A model generated the notes under the pieces. That model ran no database searches. It saw only the letters and a program-made list of their open reading frames with translations, and was not told the origin of the DNA. Both the position numbers and the translations under genes were made by a program. From positions 1 through 64,000 of the forward strand of contig NZ_JACVAC010000014.1 in assembly GCF_014851685.1 (NCBI RefSeq): a DNA stretch of 64,000 nucleotides, in the 5' to 3' direction. Below, one piece after another: positions 36,602 through 44,906 of the stretch. This DNA is from Pseudomonas sp. PDM05. GTDB lineage: Bacteria; Pseudomonadota; Gammaproteobacteria; Pseudomonadales; Pseudomonadaceae. Positions within the stretch are counted from its first letter, which is position 1; every line of letters begins with the position of its first letter.

Positions 36602-36821
36602 GCACTTACTCGTCTATACCTGTCAATTCTCACAGTGGCGGGCGCTGGAATCTGCTACTAAGGTGGCAACAGCGCTGCACAGGTTGAGGTGCAGTCGAGA
36701 AAGCCATGCCAACCCCTTGCATTGGCCGGTGTTTTTGAGCAGGTACCCCGTATTCCCTGATCCATATCGCGCATCACGTTGTCATGGTTTGAGCCGCATT
36801 GCTCATTCATGAGGACGGATT

Positions 36822-39389
36822 ATGCGTATACGCACTTGCCCCCCGCTGTACTTCGGCCTCGCCACGTCGGCGATCCTCGCGGCGTGGCCGCTGCTGTCCC
36901 AGGGCGCCTGTGTCGTCAGCGGCAGCCCTGCCACCGGCCAGGTGTTTACCTGTACCAGTGGCACCGACCCCGGCATCAACGCAGCGACCGGCGACAACCA
37001 AGTGTTGTTCCCCAGTGGCAACAGCGTGATCAATGGCAATGTGACCCTGGGCCCAGGCAACGATCTGGTGCAACTGGACGCACCGGACACGCAGATCAAC
37101 GGCGCGGTGAACATGGGGGATGGCGCGAATATCTTTCGCTTGAACAAGGGCACGATCACCGGGGCTGTGAACCAGGGCTCGGGGACCGATGTTGCGCAGG
37201 TCAGCGGTGGCCAGGCAGGCGCGATCAACCAGGGGGCCGGCGTTGACGATTTCTCCATGAGTGGCGGCACGATTGCCTCATTGGCCCAGGGCGACGGGCA
37301 CGACAAGTTCTCCATGAGTGGCGGCACGATTACCGGTGCGTTCGAGGACGGTGATGATGCCAAGATGACCGGCGGCACGATCGGTCGGGTGGACATGAAG
37401 CTCGACAAAAACCTGTTCGACATGAGTGGCGGGACCATCATCAACAACCTGGTGACCGGCTTTGATGACGACACCATTTTGATCTCGGGCACCGCCTACA
37501 TCGGCGGCAATGTCAGCACCAGCGGTGGCTTGGACACGATCACCGTCACTGGCGGCACCATCAACGGGCAAATCCTCGCCAGTACCGGCAACGATCGTTT
37601 CAGTTGGATCGGTGGCGGCAAAATCAACGGCTTCATTCTGCTCGGCCCCGACAACGATACGGCGCTGCTACAGAACTTGAATGAAACCCTTGTGTCGTCT
37701 ACCCCACTGATTGACGGCGGTACGGGCACCGACACGCTGACATTCGACAATACCCAGGCCACCACTCCCGGACGCTATACCAACTGGGAACAGGTGACGC
37801 TGGACAACAACGCCACCTTCACCCTTGGAGGCACCTTTGTACTGGGCGATGCCGGTACGGGAACCGGCGCCATGACGCTCAACGGCAGCAGCAGGCTGCT
37901 GGTCAACACCGGAGCCATCAGCGCATTTGACAGCAACCAGTTGGCAACCCTGAATAACCGCGGAACGATCGACATGACCACCGGCAGTACCACTGCCACG
38001 GACGTCCTGACCGTCAACGGCAATTACAACGGGACCGGCGGCACGCTCGCCCTGCAGACCGTATTGGGGCCGGATAACTCAGCCAGCGACAAGCTGGTGG
38101 TCAGCAAAGGCACGATCCAGGGCTCCAGCAAGATCGACATCACCAACCTCGGCGGCGCGGGCGCAGGCTCGTTGCAAGACGGAATACAGGTAGTGCAAGC
38201 CACCAACGGTGCGACCAGTAGCGCCGGTGCCTTTAGCCTGGCCCATTCCGTTTCCGCAGGGGCATTTAACTACTACCTGTTCAAGGGTGGCGTCACCGAC
38301 GGCACCGCAGAAAACTACTACCTGCGCTCCACCGTTCCGGTTATCCCACCACCGGACCCGGTGATCGTCACGCCGCTCCCGGAACCGGTGCCCGGTACAC
38401 CGCCGCTGCCGCCCAACCCGGTCATCACCCCGATTCCAATCTACCGCCCCGAAGCATCGATCTACGCCGCACTGTTTCCGGCCGCCCAGCAAATTGTCCA
38501 GGGCATGCTTGGCACTTACCACGAACGCATGGGTGACCAGAACCAGCAACAGACCGACCTACGTCACGCGGGATGGGGCCGGGTCTACGGCAGCAGCAGC
38601 CGGCAAAGCTTCGCCGGCACGGTAAACCCCACGCTGGACAGTTCCACAACCGGGTTTCAAGTGGGCACCGACCTCTTTACCCTGGCTACCGACGACGGCC
38701 AGGTGCACCACGCCGGGTTCTTCGTCGGTCATAGCCGTTTGAAGGGCGACATCAAGGGTTTCAACGACGGCTGGCAGGACAAGGACGCCGGCAGCACCAC
38801 CCTGCGCAGCGACAGCCTCGGTGTGTATTGGACACTGATCGGCGCCAACCGGGCTTATCTGGACCTGGTGTTGATGGGCTCGCGCCTCGACGGCCACAAC
38901 GAGTCGGACCGTGGCGTGAAGATGAAAACCCGTGGGCATAACGTGTCTGCTTCGGCGGAAGTAGGTTGGTCTTTCCCGGTGGTAGCCAACTGGGTCGTCG
39001 AACCCCAGGCCCAACTGATCATCGGCAAGACCAAACTGGACAGCCAAAACGACGGTATCTCCGACGTTGCGTATAAAGCCGACACCACCGTCACCAGCCG
39101 CCTCGGCGCACGTTTGCGCGGTGATTACCAAGTCAGTGGCATGCCATTGCAACCCTATGCCCGTGCCAACATCTGGCACACCCGTGGAGGTAAAAACACG
39201 GTGACCTTTGCCGATGTCACCGACATCGATACCGAACAGAAATCCACTACGATGGGCGTCAGCCTTGGCGCCGACCTCACGGTGGCGCCGGGCATCAGCC
39301 TGTACAGCGAAGTGGGCTTCAACCGCAACCTGGACAGCAATGCCTTCAACGGTCGGCAAGGTACGCTGGGACTGAGAATGGCGTTCTGA
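36822..39389 (+). CDS. Autotransporter with GGTI-repeat passenger
   Basis: An 855-residue type V secreted protein. It has a signal peptide (residues 1-28, ending SQGA), a passenger of about 480 residues made of beta-helix-like repeats with recurring SGGTI/TGGTI turns (about residues 80-250), a linker with proline-rich sequence (VPVIPPPDPVIVTPLPEPVP), and a C-terminal beta-barrel (about 575-855) ending in the outer-membrane signature TLGLRMAF. The barrel inserts in the outer membrane and exposes or releases the passenger. Relatives act as adhesins or as surface enzymes; no protease or lipase motif is visible. GAGGAC precedes the ATG. Confidence 0.88.
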   Translation: MRIRTCPPLYFGLATSAILAAWPLLSQGACVVSGSPATGQVFTCTSGTDPGINAATGDNQVLFPSGNSVINGNVTLGPGNDLVQLDAPDTQINGAVNMGDGANIFRLNKGTITGAVNQGSGTDVAQVSGGQAGAINQGAGVDDFSMSGGTIASLAQGDGHDKFSMSGGTITGAFEDGDDAKMTGGTIGRVDMKLDKNLFDMSGGTIINNLVTGFDDDTILISGTAYIGGNVSTSGGLDTITVTGGTINGQILASTGNDRFSWIGGGKINGFILLGPDNDTALLQNLNETLVSSTPLIDGGTGTDTLTFDNTQATTPGRYTNWEQVTLDNNATFTLGGTFVLGDAGTGTGAMTLNGSSRLLVNTGAISAFDSNQLATLNNRGTIDMTTGSTTATDVLTVNGNYNGTGGTLALQTVLGPDNSASDKLVVSKGTIQGSSKIDITNLGGAGAGSLQDGIQVVQATNGATSSAGAFSLAHSVSAGAFNYYLFKGGVTDGTAENYYLRSTVPVIPPPDPVIVTPLPEPVPGTPPLPPNPVITPIPIYRPEASIYAALFPAAQQIVQGMLGTYHERMGDQNQQQTDLRHAGWGRVYGSSSRQSFAGTVNPTLDSSTTGFQVGTDLFTLATDDGQVHHAGFFVGHSRLKGDIKGFNDGWQDKDAGSTTLRSDSLGVYWTLIGANRAYLDLVLMGSRLDGHNESDRGVKMKTRGHNVSASAEVGWSFPVVANWVVEPQAQLIIGKTKLDSQNDGISDVAYKADTTVTSRLGARLRGDYQVSGMPLQPYARANIWHTRGGKNTVTFADVTDIDTEQKSTTMGVSLGADLTVAPGISLYSEVGFNRNLDSNAFNGRQGTLGLRMAF

Positions 39390-39400
39390 GGTGCTGTGTT

Positions 39401-39433
39401 GTATCGCAGCGGATACGTGCGGCGCTGCGATAC
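39401..39433 (+). terminator. Terminator-like hairpin after the autotransporter gene
   Basis: A perfect 11-bp inverted repeat (GTATCGCAGCG / CGCTGCGATAC) with an 11-base loop begins 11 bp after the stop codon. There is no T tract, so termination may be Rho-assisted or the hairpin may serve mRNA stability. Confidence 0.55.
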
Positions 39434-39532
39434 CCCCCGCTTGAAATGCACGTTCGCAGTGCCCCGCCAAATGTGAAAATTTTATTAACTATCTCTCTGC
39501 AAAGGCTTTTATTACAGGACGTAAGCTGCCAA

Positions 39533-39551
39533 CCTAATGCGAATAATTATC
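39533..39551 (+). promoter_or_regulatory. Probable Fur box of the siderophore receptor gene
   Basis: CCTAATGCGAATAATTATC matches about 14 of 19 bases of the Fur consensus GATAATGATAATCATTATC, with a near-perfect right half. It lies 50 bp before the receptor start in an AT-rich promoter-like stretch, which predicts repression by Fur in iron-replete cells. Confidence 0.7.
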
Positions 39552-39600
39552 AACCGTTTTATTATTTGCCAGGGACGGCATTTCGGGGAGAGCAACCTGC

Positions 39601-41754
39601 ATGTCCATACAACCCTCCGTCAGCGGCCGTTTTTCACCCTGCCTGCTGACCCTGGCCATTTGTATCGCCAGCCCTCAAGCCGCGTTCGCGGCCGCCGCAG
39701 ACACCCACGCAGCACCGCTGGAACTCGGCGCCACCGAAATCTCCGGGCAACAACTGGGTGAAACTACCGAAGGCACCCAGTCCTACACCACCGGCGAAAT
39801 GGCCACTGCCACCAAGCTGAAGCTCACCCCGCGTGAAACCCCGCAAGCCAGCACCGTCATCACCCGCCAACGCATGGACGACCAAGCCATGACCAGCGTC
39901 AACGATGTGGTCAAGAACACCCCCGGCCTGTTCCTCAGCCAGGCCAGCGGCCCGGGCCGCCAGACCTACAGCTCGCGCGGCTTCGACATCGACAACATGA
40001 TGTTCGACGGACTGCCCAGCGCCTACTCCGGCTACAGCAACAGTGTGCAGCCCAACCTGGCAATGTTTGACCGCGTGGAAGTGATTCGCGGCGCCACCGG
40101 CCTGGTCACCGGCGCTGGCAACCCGTCGGCGGCGATCAACTTCGTGCGCAAGCGCCCCACCGCCACGCCGCAAGTGTCGATCACCGGGGCCGCCGGCAGC
40201 TGGGATGATTATCGCGGTGAACTCGATGCCTCCGGCCCGCTGAACGACAGCGGCACCTTGCGCGGGCGTATGGTCGGTTCGTACCGCGACGCCAACAGCT
40301 TCCGCGACGGTGAAGAGAGCAACCACGGTCTGTTCTACGGCATCACCGAAGCCGACCTGAGCGAAAACACCACCCTGACCCTCGGCCTGTCGCGCCAGGA
40401 AGACCAGACCAACCTCTTCTGGGGCGGCCTGCCCATCGGTACCGACGGCCATCACCTGAACCTGCCCCGCTCCACCAACCCCGGCACCGATTGGGAAAAC
40501 AAGAAACTCACCATCGACACGGTATTCGGCGACGTCGAACAGCGCTTCGAAAACGGCTGGAAACTCAAGGTCGCCGGCTCCGCCTCGCAACTCGACGGTG
40601 TGTTCAGCGGCAGCTATCAGTCGCGCTACCAGACCACCCTGGCGCGCACCGTCTACCAATCGCACCAGGACGACCAGCAATACGCTTTCGACACCTTCGC
40701 CAGCGGCCCGGTCGAAGCGTTCGGCCGCACTCACGAAGTAGTGGTCGGCACCAGCAAGCGCATCTACGACGCCACTTCCAAGGAATACAGCCCGTATGAC
40801 ACCAACTACCCGCTCAATGGTGCCAAGCCCGACTTCGTCCGTGACGGCAAGACCCACGCCATCACTACCCAGGACGGCGTCTACCTGACCACCCGCCTCA
40901 ACCTTGCCGACCCACTCAAGGTGATCCTCGGCGCGCGCGTCGACTGGTATGACTACGACGACCGCCAGGGCGACGGCGACTACAAGGTCACCCGCAACCT
41001 CACGCGGTATGCCGGTGTGATCTACGACCTCGACGACCACCACTCGGTCTACGCCAGCTACACCGACATCTTCACCCCGCAAAGCAACAAGGATTTTTCC
41101 GGTAAGGTGCTGGAACCCATCGTTGGTGAAAACTACGAGATGGGCATCAAGGGCGAGTACTTCAACGGTGCGCTGAACGCCAGCCTGGCGGTGTTCCAGA
41201 TCGACCAGAAAAACCGTGCGACCGATCCTGCGACCCAGGCAGGCTGCCCGCAACAGAGCTGCTCCGAAGCCTCCGGCCTGGTGCGCAGCCAAGGTATCGA
41301 CCTGGAACTGCAAGGCGCCCTCACCGAAAACTGGCAAGTCGGCGGCGGCTTTACCTACACCCGTGCGCACTACGTCAAAGACAGCGCGAGCAACAAAAAC
41401 CAGCGCTTCGACACCGATACCCCGGAACGCCTGTTCAAGCTGACCACCTCGTACCGCTTCCAGGGCCCCCTGGAAAAACTGCGCGTCGGCGGCAACCTCT
41501 ACTGGCAGAGCCGCATGTACAACGATGTCGCCCTCGCAAACGGCAGCACCTATCGCCTGGAACAAGGCAGCTACGCCGTGGCCGACGTGATGGCTGCTTA
41601 CCAGCTCAACAAGCACCTGGACCTGCAACTGAACGTGAACAACATCTTCGACCGCACCTACTATTCGGCCATTGGCACCAGCCCGACCTGGGGTTCCACC
41701 GACACCTACGGCAACCCGCGCAGCTTCGGCGTCACCGCCAAATACACCTTCTGA
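39601..41754 (+). CDS. TonB-dependent siderophore receptor
   Basis: A 717-residue outer-membrane receptor. It has a signal peptide (about residues 1-28, ending AFAA), a TonB-box region, a plug domain (about 65-185: SVNDVVKNTPGLFLSQ, RVEVIRGATGLVTGAGNPSA) and a 22-strand barrel ending in a terminal phenylalanine (GVTAKYTF). The pattern is that of the ferric-siderophore receptor family (FpvA, FoxA, FhuE-like). The N-terminal signalling (STN) domain is absent, so it should not act through a surface-signalling sigma/anti-sigma pair. A Fur box lies upstream. The siderophore cannot be named from sequence. GGGGAGA precedes the ATG. Confidence 0.92.
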   Translation: MSIQPSVSGRFSPCLLTLAICIASPQAAFAAAADTHAAPLELGATEISGQQLGETTEGTQSYTTGEMATATKLKLTPRETPQASTVITRQRMDDQAMTSVNDVVKNTPGLFLSQASGPGRQTYSSRGFDIDNMMFDGLPSAYSGYSNSVQPNLAMFDRVEVIRGATGLVTGAGNPSAAINFVRKRPTATPQVSITGAAGSWDDYRGELDASGPLNDSGTLRGRMVGSYRDANSFRDGEESNHGLFYGITEADLSENTTLTLGLSRQEDQTNLFWGGLPIGTDGHHLNLPRSTNPGTDWENKKLTIDTVFGDVEQRFENGWKLKVAGSASQLDGVFSGSYQSRYQTTLARTVYQSHQDDQQYAFDTFASGPVEAFGRTHEVVVGTSKRIYDATSKEYSPYDTNYPLNGAKPDFVRDGKTHAITTQDGVYLTTRLNLADPLKVILGARVDWYDYDDRQGDGDYKVTRNLTRYAGVIYDLDDHHSVYASYTDIFTPQSNKDFSGKVLEPIVGENYEMGIKGEYFNGALNASLAVFQIDQKNRATDPATQAGCPQQSCSEASGLVRSQGIDLELQGALTENWQVGGGFTYTRAHYVKDSASNKNQRFDTDTPERLFKLTTSYRFQGPLEKLRVGGNLYWQSRMYNDVALANGSTYRLEQGSYAVADVMAAYQLNKHLDLQLNVNNIFDRTYYSAIGTSPTWGSTDTYGNPRSFGVTAKYTF

Positions 41755-41783
41755 CCGCGCTCCGACCTACGGCTACCCGCCTG

Positions 41784-41828
41784 GAAACGCATGCGTTGGA
41801 GCCATCGCAGTCCCAACGCACGCGTTTC
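41784..41828. terminator. Inverted repeat after the siderophore receptor gene
   Basis: Sixteen-base arms (GAAACGCATGCGTTGG at 41784-41799 and its complement at 41813-41828) match at 15 of 16 positions around a 13-base loop. Position, 30 bp after the stop, suggests a terminator without a classic T run. CTATACT at 41839-41845, an RpoS-like -10, follows and could serve the next gene. Confidence 0.55.
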
Positions 41829-41877
41829 TGAATAGCCCCTATACTGGCCACCCCAGGATGGAACCTCGCGTGCAACT

Positions 41878-42342
41878 ATGCCTATCACCCCCAATCCCCC
41901 TGCCCTGTTAGTCCCTGCACAACAAAGCGACCTGGACGATCTCGTTGCCATTCGAATTGAAGCCATGCGCGACAGCCTGGAGCAGGTCGGACGCTTCGAT
42001 CCGGTGCGTGCCCGCGAGCGGTTTGTTGGCAGTTTTGAAGCCCGCGACACGCGCTATATCGAAGTGTCGGGAGAAAAGGTCGGCTTTGTAGTGGTCCGAC
42101 AGCGTCCAAGCGAATGGTTGCTCGACCACTTGTATGTGCGACCCAACGCACAAGGGTCGGGCATCGGCTCTGCGGTACTTGCCCAGCTATTCAACGAAGC
42201 GGATGCCGTTGCACTACCGATTAAAGTCGGCGCGCTGAAACAGAGTGCCTCGAATCGTTTTTACACCCGCCACGGTTTCCAGTTCGTCGAAAGCGGCGAG
42301 TTCGATAATTATTATGTTCGTCTGCATGCGCCAGCGGGCTAG
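41878..42342 (+). CDS. GNAT family N-acetyltransferase
   Basis: A 154-residue GNAT acetyltransferase. The acetyl-CoA binding region is YVRPNAQGSGIGSAVLAQLF (about residues 84-103), matching the Q/RxxGxG/A motif, and the terminal NRFYTRHGFQFVESGEFDNY gives the usual final strand. Acceptor specificity (amine, antibiotic or protein) is not deducible. The ribosome site is weak, but the conserved N-terminal composition supports ATG 41878. It is the first gene of an accessory patch. Confidence 0.84.
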   Translation: MPITPNPPALLVPAQQSDLDDLVAIRIEAMRDSLEQVGRFDPVRARERFVGSFEARDTRYIEVSGEKVGFVVVRQRPSEWLLDHLYVRPNAQGSGIGSAVLAQLFNEADAVALPIKVGALKQSASNRFYTRHGFQFVESGEFDNYYVRLHAPAG

Positions 42343-42417
42343 TTGGGTGCGAGCGCACAAGGACACTTGCATGTTGACCGGCCACCGCTTTGTGCTGCCA
42401 AGGAAGAGGAACGATTC

Positions 42418-42804
42418 ATGAGTCTTGATCTGTGCCTGGAAGCTGACAGTACGCTCACCATTTCGACGCTGAGCACAGCACTTGCGCAGGCTGGTGCTCT
42501 GGAAATCGAGGTCACAGAAAATGGGCTATACGCTGAATTTACCTCGGGACTCAAATTGAGCACCCATGGCGTACGCGATGACCCAACGATTTATGCCGAG
42601 CATAAAATGGGGATCGACTTCCCTGTCGCTGTGCGTTGCACCATTAGAATCAAAGGCCCCGAACCAGAGGGGGAATCGGCTATGGAAGATTTGGATAAAC
42701 TCGCTCAATCCATATTCCAGTCGTGTTCGGCACTCTTTCTCATTAGCTTTCAGTTCGAGCAAACCTTGTACTGGCGGGATGCGACAGGGTTGTATCGTCC
42801 TTGA
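42418..42804 (+). CDS. Small hypothetical protein, possibly immunity-like
   Basis: A 128-residue soluble protein (MSLDLCLEADSTLTISTLST...) with alternating strand/helix character, acidic overall and ending YWRDATGLYRP. I do not recognise a family. The start at 42418 follows AGGAAGAGGA; the open frame continues upstream to 42343 but lacks a ribosome site there. Base composition is slightly below that of the neighbours. Its size, acidity and place among other small lone genes resemble contact-toxin immunity proteins, which is only an inference. Confidence 0.65.
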   Translation: MSLDLCLEADSTLTISTLSTALAQAGALEIEVTENGLYAEFTSGLKLSTHGVRDDPTIYAEHKMGIDFPVAVRCTIRIKGPEPEGESAMEDLDKLAQSIFQSCSALFLISFQFEQTLYWRDATGLYRP

Positions 42805-43167
42805 GGTGGGTGCCTGCGCGCCCTCTTTCAGACATTTATGAATGGCGTTTTTTTCCGGACGAAAACGCCGCGGTATTGAGGGGTGGCTTTCGGCCAGAAG
42901 CGTACCGCCAGCGCGGTTCCGGTTCAGCCCGATAGTCAAGGCTCACAGCATGCGACTGCATATCTAAAGTCATTCTGGCTTATTGCTTACACCTATATCC
43001 CTATAGGCCCCCTCTCAAATTTATAAGACTTGTATTGGCCGCTGGGTAATTGGCATAGTGCTACCACTCCCCAACTGACCCGGCGCCAAGGACTAAGTCA
43101 GCCAGAAGCTGACGGAAGTTCAGGGCCTTGCCAGGTTGCTTGTTCCAAGGATCTGGACATTTAGCCC
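42805..43167. other. Gene-free stretch with degenerate intergenic repeat
   Basis: About 360 bp with no supported gene. It contains GGTGGCTTTCGGCCAGAAGC at 42882-42901, the inverted relative of the CTTCTGGCCGATT repeat found at 44246 and 47104. A small palindrome, CCTATATCCCTATAGG, lies near 42992. Confidence 0.45.
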
Positions 43168-43533
43168 ATGAAAACTTACGCAGCGCTGGCCCTTGCGCTC
43201 ACCACCCTGTGCAGCCCCGTCCACGCGGCGAGCTGGCAGGTTTGCCGGCTGGACGTACAGATCGTCAACGTCTTGAAACAACCGTACCCACAGCTGCAGG
43301 GGCGGATCCTCAAGGTCGCCCCGACCTCCCCCACCACGCAATGTCCCCAGCAAGGCTCGATGGTCACCTTCACCCCGGAAACCACCGATTACCAGAACAC
43401 CCTCCCGCGTCGGCAATGGCCTCGAAAAGGCCAGTCGGTGCAGATTGACTACCGGTATCTGGATGGGATTTGCAAGGGCGACGGCCACCCGCATCCGTGT
43501 CGCATCGGGCACTACCTACTCATGGGGCGCTAA
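43168..43533 (+). CDS. Small periplasmic protein, unknown
   Basis: A 121-residue protein with a clear Sec signal peptide (residues 1-20, cleavage after VHA). The mature part carries several cysteines (WQVCRLDV, TTQCPQQ, GICKGDGHPHPCRIGHY), compatible with two periplasmic disulfides. No family is recognised. The signal peptide supports the start. It stands alone between two gene-poor stretches. Confidence 0.72.
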   Translation: MKTYAALALALTTLCSPVHAASWQVCRLDVQIVNVLKQPYPQLQGRILKVAPTSPTTQCPQQGSMVTFTPETTDYQNTLPRRQWPRKGQSVQIDYRYLDGICKGDGHPHPCRIGHYLLMGR

Positions 43534-43614
43534 TCGGGCGTCACTCGCTCACGCAACCTTCGCAGCAACCTATCGCATGGATATGCCCAGCACTCCTTCG
43601 CGCGGAATGAGTCG

Positions 43615-44025
43615 TTGAATGGCATTCGCACAGTGGATCCGGATTTTATTAAAAAGCTCGAGCATGAGTTGAAAATATCACTTCGAGATAGCTTCAAACT
43701 GGTTGGGGAATTTTTCGATGGAAGTGGTATTTATGTTTTACCGCTGCACCAGATCGGTTGGGAATCCCCAACTAACGTTCTTGATGAAACGAAGCGTTTG
43801 AGAAGCAGTGGCCGACTTTTATCAAACTATCTTGTGTTGGGGGAGCCTGCTGAAGGTTTGATCGTGATGGATTGCAATTCCCGATCGGGGCAAGTGCTCT
43901 GGTGTGATGCGATTGATGTTGATCGTATTGGTAAAGAAGCACTGATGACAGCACCTGAAGTATGGGGCTCCTACTTGGATTTTGTTGAGTATTTGGTTTC
44001 GGAGGAAGAGTCTGATCGACTGTGA
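43615..44025 (+). CDS. SUKH/SMI1-KNR4-like immunity protein (orphan)
   Basis: A 136-residue protein resembling the SMI1/KNR4 (SUKH) fold. It has an N-terminal helix (FIKKLEHELKISLRDSFKLV), a central region GSGIYVLPLHQIGWES, a strand pair YLVLGEPAEGLIVMDCNS, and a final helix SYLDFVEYLVSEEE. SUKH proteins are the commonest immunity proteins of bacterial polymorphic toxins. The gene is visibly less GC-rich than the core genes, a sign of transfer. The start appears to be TTG 43615 with GGA upstream; no ATG in frame precedes the conserved part. No cognate toxin is adjacent. Confidence 0.62.
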   Translation: MNGIRTVDPDFIKKLEHELKISLRDSFKLVGEFFDGSGIYVLPLHQIGWESPTNVLDETKRLRSSGRLLSNYLVLGEPAEGLIVMDCNSRSGQVLWCDAIDVDRIGKEALMTAPEVWGSYLDFVEYLVSEEESDRL

Positions 44026-44285
44026 GCAGCGCGTTAAGGCGTGCTCGACGTCGACCCATCTTCTGCTCGGGAGAAACCAGGTTCTTGATCAATTCACAGG
44101 ATGCATCGGAGTCGTAACTCTATACCGTGCGGGCCTTCAGTCAATCATGTCGGCGATTCTAACCGTCCCGAAACTTCGTACAAAACCTAAACCGAGGTCC
44201 GTCAGGGAATGAATACCACTGTTCTGATAGACACCATTGAGGGGCCGCTTCTGGCCGATTGTTGCCGTCTCTGAAAGGCAGCTTT
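44026..44285. other. Gene-free stretch before the IS1182-type element
   Basis: No supported gene. CTTCTGGCCGATTGTTGCCG at 44246-44265 belongs to a dispersed pseudomonad intergenic repeat. The left inverted repeat of the element begins directly after it at 44286. Confidence 0.4.
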
Positions 44286-44370
44286 GGGTCCAGGCTGTGT
44301 TAAAACGCAGACGTCACATCAGAGTTTTGCTGTTTATAAAAAAGCGGCGGAAATTTGAAGTCGGCTTTGA

Positions 44371-44829
44371 CTATAAACTCCGTGACATAAGGTATTGCTC
44401 TTTCCCCCAAGCCTCAAAGCGCTCCAACACTTTCCAGCCAAGCTTGGAGTAATAATTGCTCTGGCTGTGGGTGTGCAAGTACAAGGTAGTGAACCCAGCG
44501 TCTCTTGCATGGACACAGATGCCTTCGATTAACTGCGCTGCGAGCCCTCTCCTTCGAGCTTCAGGTGTGATGAACACACACGCAAGCCACGGGCCTAGAT
44601 CCGGCCGGTCAGATAGGTCGTTATTGGCAAGCGTTGCGCCACCTAGCAACTGGTCTCGTTCCATTGCGATCAGACACTTCCAACTGCCATCACGCTGTCC
44701 ATCAGAGAACTCGTGTTTCCAACTCGAAAGAGATTGCTGCGTAAACTCATAACTGAATTCCCGATAAAGCCATTCGGCCATAACGCCGCACTTGTCCATT
44801 TGTTTATCGAGCCAATCCACTCGCAGCAT
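44371..44829 (-). CDS. GNAT N-acetyltransferase, apparent IS passenger gene
   Basis: A 152-residue GNAT acetyltransferase with the acetyl-CoA loop EARRRGLAAQLIEGI (about residues 89-103), the core strand LGPWLACVFITP before it and LYLHTHSQSNYYSKLGWKVL near the end. The pattern resembles GNATs that modify small amines or antibiotics, but the acceptor is unknown. It is transcribed away from the transposase gene, with 77 bp between their starts, and lies between the inverted repeats at 44286 and 46578. Codon use is less GC-biased than in the core genes. Confidence 0.82.
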   Translation of the reverse strand: MLRVDWLDKQMDKCGVMAEWLYREFSYEFTQQSLSSWKHEFSDGQRDGSWKCLIAMERDQLLGGATLANNDLSDRPDLGPWLACVFITPEARRRGLAAQLIEGICVHARDAGFTTLYLHTHSQSNYYSKLGWKVLERFEAWGKEQYLMSRSL

Positions 44830-44906
44830 CTGAAACGCTCCTTATGTATTTGTCACGCTGGTAGGGTTCGGGACAATCGTACAGCCGTCTGCCTGCGGTA
44901 CAGACT

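Noticed and set aside
37056..37580. Possible CRISPR-like or tandem-repeat array
   Set aside because: The repeats are in frame within a coding sequence, of unequal spacing, and encode the SGGTI ladder of an autotransporter.
39634..41628. 664-codon minus-strand frame opposite the siderophore receptor
   Set aside because: It has no ribosome site and biased low-complexity composition; the receptor gene is unambiguous.
44865..44906. GGGTTCGGGACAATCG just before the transposase as the left IS end
   Set aside because: It matches the right end only at about 8 of the first 12 bases, much worse than the 21/23 match of the sequence at 44286.
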